This document shows, piece after piece, positions 1-9,014 of a stretch of 64,000 nucleotides of DNA. Numbering within the stretch: the stretch's first letter is position 1; the number at the start of each line of letters is the position of its first letter. The notes under the pieces were generated by a model. That model made no database searches. It was given only the letters and a program-made list of their open reading frames with translations, and was not told the DNA's origin. Origin of the DNA: Lysinibacillus_B sp042920265 (GTDB lineage Bacteria; Bacillota; Bacilli; Bacillales_A; Planococcaceae); contig NZ_JBDQZI010000001.1 of the NCBI RefSeq assembly GCF_042920265.1, positions 558,001-622,000 on the forward strand. The letters run 5' to 3'. A program made the translations under genes and the position numbers.

Positions 1-1
1 A

Positions 2-220
2 GAAGCCTCTAAATACTTTGACATCATAGTATTGGAAGAAGAAAAGGATGCTGTTGCTTGTGCGGATATGGAGTTGCTAAATAAATATCAAAATGTACCT
101 AAGCAACTCTTAGAACCTGTTCAATCTATACCAGTAATGAGTGCAGAAGAAAAAGCGTTACGTAAAAAAATTCTTGCAGATTCGAAGGCGAATCTTACTT
201 ATTTAAACACTATTCTTTAA
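2..220 (+). CDS. Phage protein, C-terminal fragment (probable head maturation protease)
   Basis: The reading frame is already open at the left edge, so only about the last 72 residues are visible; the acidic tail ends in a TAA at 218-220. No catalytic motif lies in the visible part. It sits 19 bases upstream of the major capsid gene, where HK97-like siphophages usually carry the ClpP-type or U35-type prohead protease that trims the capsid N-terminus. The protease assignment therefore rests on gene order only. It could also be the end of a portal or another head protein. Confidence 0.45.
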   Translation, partial: EASKYFDIIVLEEEKDAVACADMELLNKYQNVPKQLLEPVQSIPVMSAEEKALRKKILADSKANLTYLNTIL

Positions 221-239
221 TTACTAGGAGGTATTTTAT

Positions 240-1493
240 ATGAAAACTCAAACAAAAAAGCTTTTAAAATCTTTAGAACATAAAAATGCAATTAAAATGC
301 TTTTACCATTAGACATTCAGTTTTTCTCTGACAAAACACTTTATGAGTTAAAGCAAGCGATGGCTACGATTGGGCAGCAATTAAAAAAGGTTGAAGGTGA
401 ACTTTCAGCAAAAGCCATTGATCCGTCTGCATCAATTGAAGATATTCAAGCGCAACAAAAATCTAAAGAAGATTTACAAGCTCGTTTTAATGTCATTAAG
501 CAACAGCATGATGAACTGGAAGCGGAACAAAAAGCGAAATTTGCCCAACAACAAGCAATGAAACAAGCAACAATTGGGCATATCGAAGATCCACAGCAAA
601 AAGTAATTGCTGCTAAAGCGGAATTATACCGTAACACAATTCGTAAACAACCTATCTCAGAAGAAGCTATGGCACTTTTAGATGACAGTACAACAGGTGG
701 TAATAAATTTTTACCGAAAACAGTGTCGACTCAAATCATTACGGAACCAAAAGCTAAAAATCCGTTACGTGGCCATTCAATGCATACCCAAATTACGAAC
801 TTAGAAATTCCGAAATTAACGTATGTACTGGATGATGACGACTTTATTGAAGACGGTGCAACTGCAAAAGAGCTAAAATTAACTGGTGACACAGTGCAAT
901 TTGGTCGTCATAAATTCAAAGTAAAAGCAGAGGTATCTGAAACAGTTGTTAATGGTACAGATGTAGCTTTAGTGCAGTCTGTAGATGGCGCACTAGAATC
1001 TGGTGTCGCTGCAAAAGAACGTAAAGTAGCTTTTGCCACATCTCCGAAAGCAGGAGAGGAACACATGTCGTTCTATCGTACAGCGACAGCGACATTACCA
1101 GAAATCGCTAAAGTACAAGGCGCAACACTATTTGATGCCGTGACAAATGCGATTGCAGATTTACATGAAGATTACCGTGAAAACGCAAAAGTTTTCATGC
1201 GATTCACTGATTATTTATCAATTATCAAAGATTTAGCTAACGGATCAGCAACACTGTTTACAGCTCCACCAGAACAAATCATTGGAAAGTCGGTTGTTTT
1301 CACTGACGCAGCTGTTAAACCGGTTGTTGGCGACTTTAATTATTCCCATTTCAACTACGATTTAAATGCGCTTTATGATACAGATAAGAATATTTCTACG
1401 GGTATGCATCAATTTGTTGTAACAGCTTGGTTTGACCACCAAATTAAATTGGCGTCTGCATTCCGTATCGCAGAAGTGACTCCTACTCCTTAA
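240..1493 (+). CDS. Phage major capsid protein, HK97 fold
   Basis: This 417-residue protein has the layout of HK97-type capsid subunits. An N-terminal glutamine- and lysine-rich coiled-coil delta region (about residues 30-120) would act as an internal scaffold and be cut off by the prohead protease. The shell domain follows, with a conserved stretch around residues 155-200 (TGGNKFLPKTVSTQI, then LRGHSMHTQI). The start carries the LDIQFF-type motif often seen at the beginning of phage structural proteins. AGGAGG lies 9 bases before the ATG. The gene opens the head-completion cluster, with connectors directly downstream. Confidence 0.9.
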   Translation: MKTQTKKLLKSLEHKNAIKMLLPLDIQFFSDKTLYELKQAMATIGQQLKKVEGELSAKAIDPSASIEDIQAQQKSKEDLQARFNVIKQQHDELEAEQKAKFAQQQAMKQATIGHIEDPQQKVIAAKAELYRNTIRKQPISEEAMALLDDSTTGGNKFLPKTVSTQIITEPKAKNPLRGHSMHTQITNLEIPKLTYVLDDDDFIEDGATAKELKLTGDTVQFGRHKFKVKAEVSETVVNGTDVALVQSVDGALESGVAAKERKVAFATSPKAGEEHMSFYRTATATLPEIAKVQGATLFDAVTNAIADLHEDYRENAKVFMRFTDYLSIIKDLANGSATLFTAPPEQIIGKSVVFTDAAVKPVVGDFNYSHFNYDLNALYDTDKNISTGMHQFVVTAWFDHQIKLASAFRIAEVTPTP

Positions 1494-1541
1494 TTTTTAT
1501 GGAGCTAGGAGTTTTTATTTTATCGAAAGAAGGTGAATTAA

Positions 1542-1781
1542 GTGAGTCAGTACAAAGTGATTAATCGATTCCAAGAAAAAAATCATGACGGCCATGTTTA
1601 TGAGGAAGGGAAACCTTATCCAGCTGAAGGTAAAAAGCTAGTTAAAGCACGCGCGGAATTTTTAACAAAAGTGCATGCAGAATATGGAGTAGCATTTTTA
1701 GAAGCAATTGAAGAACCTAAAAATGCAACTACAAAGCAATCAAATACGGAACCTTCCACAGATGGAGAGGGTGCTGAATGA
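1542..1781 (+). CDS. Small phage head-region protein, unknown
   Basis: The 79-residue product starts at GTG behind a GAAGGTG ribosome site. It has a basic N-terminal half with a KVINRFQEKNHDG start and an acidic, threonine- and serine-rich tail that is probably disordered. Small proteins of this size between capsid and connector genes are common in Bacillus siphoprophages, such as the YqbF-like position in the skin element. I do not recognise the family with certainty. The stop codon overlaps the start of the next gene (ATGATG), so translation is probably coupled. Confidence 0.7.
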   Translation: MSQYKVINRFQEKNHDGHVYEEGKPYPAEGKKLVKARAEFLTKVHAEYGVAFLEAIEEPKNATTKQSNTEPSTDGEGAE

Positions 1782-2098
1782 TGCCCCTGCTTGATGAGCT
1801 TAAAGAGTATTTGCGAATTGATGGAGATGATGAGGTTCAATCCATTTCCACTATTCTGCAAACGGCCATTCTGATATTAGAAAATGCCGGCGTCAAGCAA
1901 CCATCGAATTATTACTTGATTGTTAATGACAAAGATGTTTTCGCAGAGCACCGTTTAGCAATTCTGACGCTCGCTACTCATTTGTACGAGAATCGCACAG
2001 TGATAACTAATCAAAAAAACGAATTACCTTATGGTCTGCAGACGATGATTTTGCAATTAAAGTGGGTGGATCCAGATGAATTATCAGCACAACAATAA
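1778..2098 (+). CDS. Phage head-tail connector protein (gp6-like)
   Basis: The 106-residue product starts LLDELKEYLRID and continues with two amphipathic helices and a segment ending YENRTVITNQKNELPYGLQ. This is typical of the small helical adaptors (gp6/gp15-like connector family) that form a ring under the portal. The start overlaps the previous stop, and the end overlaps the next gene by 23 bases. Length and position between the capsid and head-closure genes fit the family. Confidence 0.82.
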   Translation: MMPLLDELKEYLRIDGDDEVQSISTILQTAILILENAGVKQPSNYYLIVNDKDVFAEHRLAILTLATHLYENRTVITNQKNELPYGLQTMILQLKWVDPDELSAQQ

Positions 2099-2411
2099 TG
2101 TAGGCAGGATGAATAAACGTGTAACCTTTTACAATCCACCAGGTCAAATCGTAAACGGCTGGCCAAGTGAAGATTGGGTGAAGCACATTACGGTGTGGGC
2201 AGAAGTGAAAACCCAAAAAGGTAATCGGCTCTTTAATTCAGATGCTACTCAATGGCAAGATAAAAAAATAATAGGTTGTCGTTATAGAAGCGATATTCAT
2301 GCGAGAATGCGCGTTGAAATTAACGGGAAAATGCATGAAATGGAGTCTCCACCAATTAATGATGACGAGCGAAATCAATGGCTTACAATCATAGTGAAAG
2401 AGGTGTTGTAG
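2076..2411 (+). CDS. Phage head closure / head-tail adaptor protein (SPP1 gp16-like)
   Basis: The protein has 111 residues and a conserved opening (GRMNKRVTFYNPPGQ, then WVKHITVWAEVKTQKG), followed by a short beta-barrel-like region. This is the pattern of head-tail joining proteins that plug the connector. I kept the ATG at 2076, which has a GGGTGGAT ribosome site. An ATG at 2109 is possible but has its Shine-Dalgarno-like bases pressed against it. The stop directly abuts the GTG of the next gene. Confidence 0.82.
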   Translation: MNYQHNNNVGRMNKRVTFYNPPGQIVNGWPSEDWVKHITVWAEVKTQKGNRLFNSDATQWQDKKIIGCRYRSDIHARMRVEINGKMHEMESPPINDDERNQWLTIIVKEVL

Positions 2412-2834
2412 GTGGAAGTACAATTTACCGGATTACAAGAGATTTTGCAATCACTGGGGAATTTAGCTCTGGAAGAGGAAGAAGAAAATAAAGCTTTGAA
2501 CGCAGGAGCGAAAGTAGTGAAGAAAGCCGTGATTGAGGAAGCGCCAATAGATGCAAATAATCCAGTAGACAGTGGGACATTAAAAGAAAATATCCAGAAC
2601 AGTCGTGCAAAAGATGGCGTAGCAACAATACACTCAGGCGGTGCTTATCACGCCCATTTAGTAGAGAATGGGCGAAGTGGTGGATCTGGAATTTTCACAA
2701 AAAACGGTAAACGGCAAAAGATTACATGGGGCCCTACTGCACCGAATCCTTTCTTCACACGTGGTTTTGAAAAAAGTAAAGATGAGGCGACGCAAGCAAT
2801 GATCGATGAAATCAAGAAGGCGAAAAACTTATGA
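2412..2834 (+). CDS. HK97 gp10-family phage protein (tail terminator/neck component)
   Basis: The product is 140 residues long and GTG-initiated. It begins VQFTGLQEILQSLGNL and carries the family's typical later pattern: VDSGTLKENI, then HAHLVENGRSG and PNPFFTRGFEKSKDEA. Proteins of this family act at the neck or tail completion step. The GTG starts on the base after the upstream TAG. The end overlaps the next gene by four bases (ATGA), so both neighbours are probably translationally coupled. Confidence 0.85.
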   Translation: MEVQFTGLQEILQSLGNLALEEEEENKALNAGAKVVKKAVIEEAPIDANNPVDSGTLKENIQNSRAKDGVATIHSGGAYHAHLVENGRSGGSGIFTKNGKRQKITWGPTAPNPFFTRGFEKSKDEATQAMIDEIKKAKNL

Positions 2835-3175
2835 TTGATATTTCAGCACATGTTACATCAATTTTGAATCCACTTGATCTGCCTGTTCTATTTAATATAG
2901 TACCGACAGGCTCTGATATACCGGATCAATACATTACTTTTTTAGAAATTACGGCCAATCCAGCATTAGAGGCGGCAGATAAAGAGTTTGAAACGAAACG
3001 ACTCATTCAAGTCAATATTTGGTCAAAATCAGACTATTATCAGCTTGTTGAAGATGTTAAACGGTTGATGGAATCAGCAGGTTATGAACGAACATTTGAA
3101 TATGATGTACCCAAGCAGGAAGGCGATTCGCACTTTAACAAAGTATTGCGATTCGTCTTTTTTGATGAATATTAA
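2831..3175 (+). CDS. Phage tail completion protein (SPP1 gp17 / DUF3168-like)
   Basis: The 114-residue product is followed by the small and major tail genes. It resembles tail-to-head joining proteins: a short N-terminal helix, then beta strands with a QYITFLEIT segment, a RLIQVNIWSKSDYYQLVEDVKRLM helix-strand block and a C-terminal strand ending KVLRFVFFDEY. Assignment is by pattern and position. The ATG overlaps the upstream TGA by four bases. Confidence 0.75.
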   Translation: MIDISAHVTSILNPLDLPVLFNIVPTGSDIPDQYITFLEITANPALEAADKEFETKRLIQVNIWSKSDYYQLVEDVKRLMESAGYERTFEYDVPKQEGDSHFNKVLRFVFFDEY

Positions 3176-3193
3176 TAGGGGGGATGGTGCGAA

Positions 3194-3328
3194 ATGACTT
3201 TTTCGGAATGGATGTTAAAGAAATATGGCGTGAAAGTTACTAAGACACAGATGGTACTACCTACGCACTTTATTAAGTACAAAGAGTATTGCGAGGATAA
3301 AGGAATAAAAGAAGAATGGCATAAATAA
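3194..3328 (+). CDS. Short phage protein, unknown (44 aa)
   Basis: This short open frame starts at an ATG with a strong purine-rich ribosome site (AGGGGGGATGG at about 3177-3187). It encodes a basic, aromatic-rich helical peptide beginning MTFSEWMLKKYGV and ending in KEEWHK. It fills the gap between the tail completion and major tail genes. No function can be inferred. Its good ribosome site and its fit in a tightly packed operon argue that it is real. Confidence 0.6.
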   Translation: MTFSEWMLKKYGVKVTKTQMVLPTHFIKYKEYCEDKGIKEEWHK

Positions 3329-3355
3329 GAAAACGAAAATTAGGAGGTCATGTAA

Positions 3356-3934
3356 ATGGCTATTACACCGGTAAATGAAAAACCACAAAAAATTAGTTTG
3401 AAACGTATCCACTATGCAAAAATGACGGATGAATCAACTGAAACATGGGGGGCGGTTAAAACAATAACGATGCCGATTTCTTTAACACTTACGCCAAACT
3501 TTAGTGAAGCGCATTTAGATGCAGGAGATCGCGTGGTAGACCAGGAAGCACAGCTCGACTCGATTACAATTGCTGGCGAAACGGCCGATTTACCAAACGA
3601 AGTACAAGCAGATTGGTACGGTCATCAAATTTCGGATGACGGTGGCTTAATTACAAACGCTAATGACACACCGAATCCTATTGCTGTAGGGTTTGAATCA
3701 GGTTCAAAATTAGTTTGGCTATATAAAGCAAAATTTAAGCCAGGTGAAGAATCAAACAGCACACGTAAAAAAGGTGAAACAAATTACAAAACTTATCCAT
3801 TCAGCGGAGAGGCTTTGCCACTAATAGAAGGTATTTTAAAGCATACAATTGATACACGTGATACAGGCGTAACTGAAACAGCAGAAACATTCTTTGCTGC
3901 TGTGAAGAAACCGACTGTCACACCAACACCTTAA
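3356..3934 (+). CDS. Phage major tail protein (phi13 type)
   Basis: The 192-residue protein matches the tail-tube proteins of Gram-positive siphophages. It has an N-terminal strand block containing LKRIHYAKMTDES, a central segment (QADWYGHQIS) and a basic loop (NSTRKKGETNYKTYPFSGEALP) typical of the phi13 family. It forms the stacked hexameric rings of the tail tube. AGGAGG lies upstream of the ATG. A hairpin terminator follows the stop, which may help set high expression relative to the chaperone gene downstream. Confidence 0.85.
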   Translation: MAITPVNEKPQKISLKRIHYAKMTDESTETWGAVKTITMPISLTLTPNFSEAHLDAGDRVVDQEAQLDSITIAGETADLPNEVQADWYGHQISDDGGLITNANDTPNPIAVGFESGSKLVWLYKAKFKPGEESNSTRKKGETNYKTYPFSGEALPLIEGILKHTIDTRDTGVTETAETFFAAVKKPTVTPTP

Positions 3935-3940
3935 TTTTTA

Positions 3941-3970
3941 GAAGTCCTTTCGAGGGCTTCTTTTCTTTTT
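3941..3970 (+). terminator. Rho-independent terminator after the major tail gene
   Basis: A GAAGTCC/GGGCTTC stem with one G-U pair and a six-base loop is followed by a T-rich run. Being inside the structural operon, it probably only partly terminates and so lowers expression downstream. Confidence 0.6.
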
Positions 3971-4008
3971 AAATAAACTAAGTGACTAACGAAAAGGATG
4001 GATGGAAA

Positions 4009-4326
4009 ATGAAAATTACATTGCGAATTAAAGGCGAGGATAAAACGTTTGTGAATGATTATGTTCCTGCTCGATTATTACGAGAAGCGTTAAAAGTAAA
4101 TGAGGATATGGCTAAAAATAAAGTCGATGGCACTCACAGCGTTGCTGATCAGCTCGATGAATTAGCGGAATTTGCTGTTAAAGCATTTAACTTTCAATTC
4201 ACATTAGACGAGCTATGGGACGGTATTGAGCTGAAAAGATTCCAATCTGAATTATCAAGAGTGTTTAATGAAGTGCTAGGACTTGGGGGATTAGCATTAA
4301 AGGGGAACGAAGATGAGGGAAAGTAA
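4009..4326 (+). CDS. Phage tail assembly chaperone (gpG-like)
   Basis: This small helical protein (105 residues) between the major tail and tape-measure genes is the expected G-type tail assembly chaperone, which coats the tape measure during tail assembly. I chose the ATG at 4009 because AAAGGATGG lies just before it. An in-frame GTG at 3982 lacks a ribosome site. Its last codons contain GGGAAAG, where a -1 shift would extend the protein into the T-like frame. The reading frame ends only three codons past the start of that heptamer. Confidence 0.8.
   Translation: MKITLRIKGEDKTFVNDYVPARLLREALKVNEDMAKNKVDGTHSVADQLDELAEFAVKAFNFQFTLDELWDGIELKRFQSELSRVFNEVLGLGGLALKGNEDEGK
4317..4323 (+). promoter_or_regulatory. 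Slippery heptamer G GGA AAG for -1 frameshifting
   Basis: The heptamer is in the correct X XXY YYZ register for the zero frame of the G-like gene. To my knowledge it is identical to the lambda G/T slippery sequence. The zero-frame stop TAA follows immediately, at 4324. Confidence 0.85.
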
Positions 4327-4490
4327 GCGAATTAACAGCGTATCAAAGTATAAAGAATTTCTATCGTTCTTTGATGAAAGAAGGTCATAAACTTCATGAG
4401 ATAGATCAGATGGATATTTGCTTTTTCTTTGAGCTTTTTGCAGAGGATGAAATGGAAGAAGTCACAGCTGATGATATAGATTGGCTGTGA
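4317..4490 (+). CDS. T-like extension of tail chaperone, made by -1 frameshift (gpGT)
   Basis: This frame is -1 relative to the G-like gene. It is bounded upstream by a TGA at 4314-4316 and has no credible start of its own. It encodes GKVSELTAYQSIKNFYRSLM and continues to a very acidic end finishing DDIDWL before the TGA at 4488. Slippage on GGGAAAG joins 4009-4323 to 4323-4490. The 57-codon length, the position directly before the tape-measure gene and the acidic tail match the T domains of GT proteins. Confidence 0.8.
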   Translation, partial: GKVSELTAYQSIKNFYRSLMKEGHKLHEIDQMDICFFFELFAEDEMEEVTADDIDWL

Positions 4491-4523
4491 TTTTTATTTT
4501 GCTATAAAAGGCGGTGAGACAAC

Positions 4524-7500
4524 ATGACACAAGAAATCGGCTCACTTGCGGTCAGATTATCACTAGATGCAAATAACTTTAACGGTACCATATCGCAAGT
4601 GAATCAAAATATGCGCGCGATGGGGAGCGAATTACAGGCTATACGAGCGCATGGGCAGGAATATGAGCAGTCACTAGAAGGTATGAGGCGAAAGCAAGAT
4701 GTATTGCAACGAACAACGGATGCAGCGTCATTAAAGTTGCAGGAACAACGCAGACGTTATGACGAGCTTGTTGCTAGTGGAAATGCGACAGAAGCTCAAT
4801 TAGCAAGACAAGCCAATGCGGTTAACCAAGCCCAGGCACAATATACACGGTTGAATAGGGAATTGTTAGAAGTCACAGAAGCCATTGAAGATGCGACCAA
4901 TCGATGGAAGCAAGCCGAGACAGCCATTAGTGGTTTCGGTGAGCGAGCGACAGCTGTTGGCGGGAAAATGAAAGACATTGGAGGCACACTTACAGCCAGT
5001 GTAACAGCCCCGTTGTTAGCATTTGGTGCTGGAGCGATAGCAGTAGCGACCCAATTTGATACAGCACAAGCAAAGATCCAGGGGCAACTAGGTATCACAG
5101 CTGAAGAGGCTCAAAAGCTATCTGATGTAGCGCAGTCTGTATGGAAAAAAGGTTTTGGCGAAGATATTGTCCAAGTCACATCCGATTTAGCGATATTAAA
5201 GCAATATCTAGGAGATGTAGGAGAAGAAGATTTATCCAATCTGTTAGAGTCTAGCTACACGTTGCAAGAATTATTCGGAGCTGAGATACAAGAGAGTGCT
5301 CGTACTGCATCTGTCATGATGAAAACTTTCGGTATTGACGGCCAACAGGCAATGGATTTAATCACGACAGGTTTCCAACGTGGAGGTGATTTTAGTGGTG
5401 AATTACTCGACACTTTACGTGAATATGCACCACAATTTAAGGCGCTTGGCTATGATGCTGAGGCATTTACAGCGATTTTAATTGCTGGTGCTGAATCTGG
5501 CGCATTCAACTTAGATAAATTAGGAGATGTGGCAAAGGAAAGTTTTTTACGTATCGGTGACGGTTCAAAAGCTAGCCGTGAAGCTTTATCGGATTTAGGT
5601 TTAGATTTTAAACAAATTGAAACAGATATCAACAGCGGTGGTGAGACAGCCAATAGCGCTTTTGCAGCTGTTGCATCTGCCATTGCTATGGTAAAAGATC
5701 CGGCAGAAAAATCAGCACTTGCGATTGCTTTAATGGGTACACCGATTGAAGATTTAGGACCAGAATTTCAAAACTTTTTCGCGAATGTTTCCACAGAATT
5801 AGAAGGTTTTGAGGGTGCTGCATCTAAAGCAAGCGAAACGCTACAGCAATCATTTGGCGAACGTTTACAGAGTACATGGCGAACTGCACAAGAAAGCCTT
5901 TTACCACTTGGGGAGACATTATTAGACATCGCAGAAGATTGGCTACCACGTATTTCAGCTGGCGTTGAAACTGCTACAGGATGGTTTAATGATCTATCAC
6001 CATCGGCACAAAATGCAACATTAGCGATTGGCGGTATCGTTGCAATAGCTGGTCCAGCTGTTATGGGTATCGGTATGATTGCTAGTGGGATTGGTGCCAT
6101 TTCAGGTGTGATTGCTCCCGTTGTAGGTGCTATCGGTGGATTTGGAGTAGCTGCAGGAACAGCAGGAGCTAGTGCGGGTGTCTTAGGAACAGCTATCGGT
6201 GTACTCTCTGGACCCATCGGTATAGCTGCAGTACTAGGTATAGCGGCAATTGGTACAGCGGCGGTTGTTACGGCAAAAGAGATGAGTGAATCGTCCATAC
6301 AGATTGCCGATTGGTCAAAAGGTGTTTCAGAAGCTACAGCAGAGGCGGTCGGAGGGTTTGTAAAAATTTCTGATGATGTCGGTCAGTCATTAAGTCAGTT
6401 ACATTTAACATCTACGACAATAACCGATGAGATGGCAGCTGAAATGACCTCAAAGTTTGATGCAATGCACGCTCAAATTGTGGAGGGTGCTAACACAAAA
6501 CATGAAGAACAAATGGAAAGTTTGCGTGGCTTTTTTGCTAACTCTTCTGCATTGACGTCTGATGAGGAAGCCAAAATACTAGAAAAACGTCAGCAAGCTC
6601 ACCAAACAGAACTTGAAATATTAGCAGCTAAAAACAAAATCGTTGCCGACATCATGCAAAAGGCATCTGACGAGAAACGAGAGCTCACTGATCATGAAAG
6701 AAAAGTAATTAACAATATCAACGAACAGATGAAAGAAGATGCTGTACGTGTTTTATCTGAATCGGAAGTCGAGCAAAAAGTCATCTTAGAAAAGATGAAA
6801 GCGGACGCTAGTGAGTTGTCTGCATTACAAGCAGCTGAAGTAGTTAAAAATGCCGTTAAGCAAAAAGAAAAAGTTGTGGAAGAAGCGAACAAGCAATACG
6901 AAGAAGCCATCGCCAATATCACACGTTTGAGAGATGAAACAGGTGATATAAGTGCAGAACAGGCTGAACGGATGATAGCCGAAGCACAAAAGTCGCGTGA
7001 TACAACCATTAAATACGCTGAGGAAATGCATGAAAATATTGTTTCAGAAGCAAAGGCACAAGCGGGTGAACACGTTGACCAGGTTAATTGGGAAACTGGC
7101 GAAGTGAAATCGAAGTGGGAAGTCATGAAAACAGACGTATCCCAAAAAATGAAGAAACTTGGTTCGGATATTAAGCGTGATTGGACCCAAGCCTATAACG
7201 ATGCAAGAAAATCTGTATCGGATATGAAAGATTCTGTTACCTCGAAATTTACAGAAATGCGCACTTCCGTTGAAACAAAAATGACTGAAGTAAAAACGAA
7301 AATCAAGACAAAGTGGAATGAAGCTGAGACTTTCCTTACTTCTATTGATTTAAAAGCGATTGGTAAAGATATCGTACAAGGACTGGTTAACGGTATTAAT
7401 GAAAAAATCGATGGCGTTGTCACAGCTGCAAAAAATCTAGGTCGAACTGTTATTGATAGTGTATCGAATGTTTTACAGCGTCGAAGCCCAGCACGTGAAT

Positions 7501-9014
7501 TAATTTATATAGGACATGACGTTGGTGAAGGTTTAGCTATCGGTATTGAAGATAAAAAGACGCGTGTTGCAAACGTCATGAAAGATATGGCGAACAACCT
7601 TTTGGATATTTCAGACCATTATAAAGATGAAGAGAAGAAAATTACCGAAAAGGCGAATGCTCAAATTACTAAAATCGAAAAAAGAACACAAGAGGATATT
7701 GAAAAAATCCAACGTGCAGCTACATCTAAAAAGCGCCAATTAACACAAGATGAAAACTTAAAAATTCAACGACTTCAGGAAGATGCTGTAGCTAAGATAG
7801 CTGAAATTGAGAAGAAAGCCACGTATGATTCCGTAGCATTAATTGCAAAGGCGCAGAAAGATAAGCTAGAAGAAATCAAATTATTTATTCAAGATAAAAA
7901 GTCATTGGAAGAATTGACTCTTGTCGAAGAAGCACTTTTATGGCAACAATCATTAGATCAATTTGATATGTACACAAAAGAGCGTGTAGAAGCGCAGAAA
8001 GCTTATCAAGCAGCTGTTGATGCTATTAATAAAGAAATCACAACAATCAACACCAATTATTCTAATCAGATTCAAAAAATAAATGAGGACTTAATCAAGC
8101 AGGAAGAAACCTTAACAAAGGCTTACGCTGATGCAGTGGATAAACGAGCGCAGTCTCTTGTATCTTTTAAGGGGCTTTTTGATGCGTTCAAAGTGGAGAT
8201 CGATGTAACTGGAGAACAGCTAATTGCGAATCTCGGTACGCAAGTAGAAGGATTCAAGGCGTGGCAAACAGAAGTTGAGAAGCTATCTGAGAGAGCTATT
8301 GATAAAGGGCTACTTGAAGAACTTCGCCAGATGGGCCCGAATGCGTTGCCACAATTAGTCGCATTAAATAAACTAACGGACCAACAGCTTCAACAATACA
8401 GTAATCTGTATCAAGAAAAGGCCAGATTAGCTCGCACACAAGCTGAAACTGAGCTGAAAGGCATGAAAGATGATACGGATAAGCAAATCACAGCGTTACG
8501 TGAGGCTGCTAACAAGCAATTAGTTCACTTACAGAGAGAGTGGCACGAAAAAATTAAGACTCTTACACAAACAACATCCACTGAATTATCATCGTTGCGA
8601 CAAGTTGGTCGAGATGCTGGACAAGGTTTGCTCGAGGGACTATCAAGCATGCAAGGTCCTTTACAAGCAAAAGCACAATCCATTGCCGATAGTATCTCAT
8701 CAACCATTAGATCTGCTTTACAGGTTCGAAGCCCAAGTCGTCTCACAAGGAAGATTGGTGTAAATGTTGGTGAAGGTTTAGTGCTCGGTATGGATGACAT
8801 GGCTAGTAAGGTTGCGGGAGCTGCACAACGACTCGCATCCACTGTTGAGGGCAATGTAAGTGCAAGTTCTTCCACATCGATCAATAAGTCTCGTACCTAT
8901 AATGGTGGAGAGACACATATTCACGTTTACGGGAATAATCCTTCACCGTCGGAAATAGCACGAAAGGCTCTACAAGTAGAAAGACAACGAGCAATGGAAT
9001 GGGGGATAGCATGA
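4524..9014 (+). CDS. Phage tail tape-measure protein (TP901 type)
   Basis: At 1496 residues this is the longest gene in the window. It has an N-terminal coiled coil (about 20-135), a TP901-like core with QFDTAQAKIQGQLG near residue 178, a strongly hydrophobic glycine- and alanine-rich block (about 500-590), and long charged coiled coils. A motif of the form RSPxR...GxxVGEGLxxG occurs twice, near residues 987 and 1402. The protein sets tail length and helps form the DNA entry channel. AAAGGCGGTGAG precedes the ATG. The stop overlaps the next start as ATGA. Confidence 0.92.
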   Translation: MTQEIGSLAVRLSLDANNFNGTISQVNQNMRAMGSELQAIRAHGQEYEQSLEGMRRKQDVLQRTTDAASLKLQEQRRRYDELVASGNATEAQLARQANAVNQAQAQYTRLNRELLEVTEAIEDATNRWKQAETAISGFGERATAVGGKMKDIGGTLTASVTAPLLAFGAGAIAVATQFDTAQAKIQGQLGITAEEAQKLSDVAQSVWKKGFGEDIVQVTSDLAILKQYLGDVGEEDLSNLLESSYTLQELFGAEIQESARTASVMMKTFGIDGQQAMDLITTGFQRGGDFSGELLDTLREYAPQFKALGYDAEAFTAILIAGAESGAFNLDKLGDVAKESFLRIGDGSKASREALSDLGLDFKQIETDINSGGETANSAFAAVASAIAMVKDPAEKSALAIALMGTPIEDLGPEFQNFFANVSTELEGFEGAASKASETLQQSFGERLQSTWRTAQESLLPLGETLLDIAEDWLPRISAGVETATGWFNDLSPSAQNATLAIGGIVAIAGPAVMGIGMIASGIGAISGVIAPVVGAIGGFGVAAGTAGASAGVLGTAIGVLSGPIGIAAVLGIAAIGTAAVVTAKEMSESSIQIADWSKGVSEATAEAVGGFVKISDDVGQSLSQLHLTSTTITDEMAAEMTSKFDAMHAQIVEGANTKHEEQMESLRGFFANSSALTSDEEAKILEKRQQAHQTELEILAAKNKIVADIMQKASDEKRELTDHERKVINNINEQMKEDAVRVLSESEVEQKVILEKMKADASELSALQAAEVVKNAVKQKEKVVEEANKQYEEAIANITRLRDETGDISAEQAERMIAEAQKSRDTTIKYAEEMHENIVSEAKAQAGEHVDQVNWETGEVKSKWEVMKTDVSQKMKKLGSDIKRDWTQAYNDARKSVSDMKDSVTSKFTEMRTSVETKMTEVKTKIKTKWNEAETFLTSIDLKAIGKDIVQGLVNGINEKIDGVVTAAKNLGRTVIDSVSNVLQRRSPARELIYIGHDVGEGLAIGIEDKKTRVANVMKDMANNLLDISDHYKDEEKKITEKANAQITKIEKRTQEDIEKIQRAATSKKRQLTQDENLKIQRLQEDAVAKIAEIEKKATYDSVALIAKAQKDKLEEIKLFIQDKKSLEELTLVEEALLWQQSLDQFDMYTKERVEAQKAYQAAVDAINKEITTINTNYSNQIQKINEDLIKQEETLTKAYADAVDKRAQSLVSFKGLFDAFKVEIDVTGEQLIANLGTQVEGFKAWQTEVEKLSERAIDKGLLEELRQMGPNALPQLVALNKLTDQQLQQYSNLYQEKARLARTQAETELKGMKDDTDKQITALREAANKQLVHLQREWHEKIKTLTQTTSTELSSLRQVGRDAGQGLLEGLSSMQGPLQAKAQSIADSISSTIRSALQVRSPSRLTRKIGVNVGEGLVLGMDDMASKVAGAAQRLASTVEGNVSASSSTSINKSRTYNGGETHIHVYGNNPSPSEIARKALQVERQRAMEWGIA

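Noticed and set aside
5768..6298. Long minus-strand frame opposite the tape measure
   Set aside because: It is a shadow of the alanine- and glycine-rich hydrophobic block, with proline- and alanine-biased composition and no ribosome site.
6692..7126. Minus-strand serine-rich frame in the tape measure
   Set aside because: It is antisense of the coiled coil, with unnatural serine and cysteine richness and no start signals.
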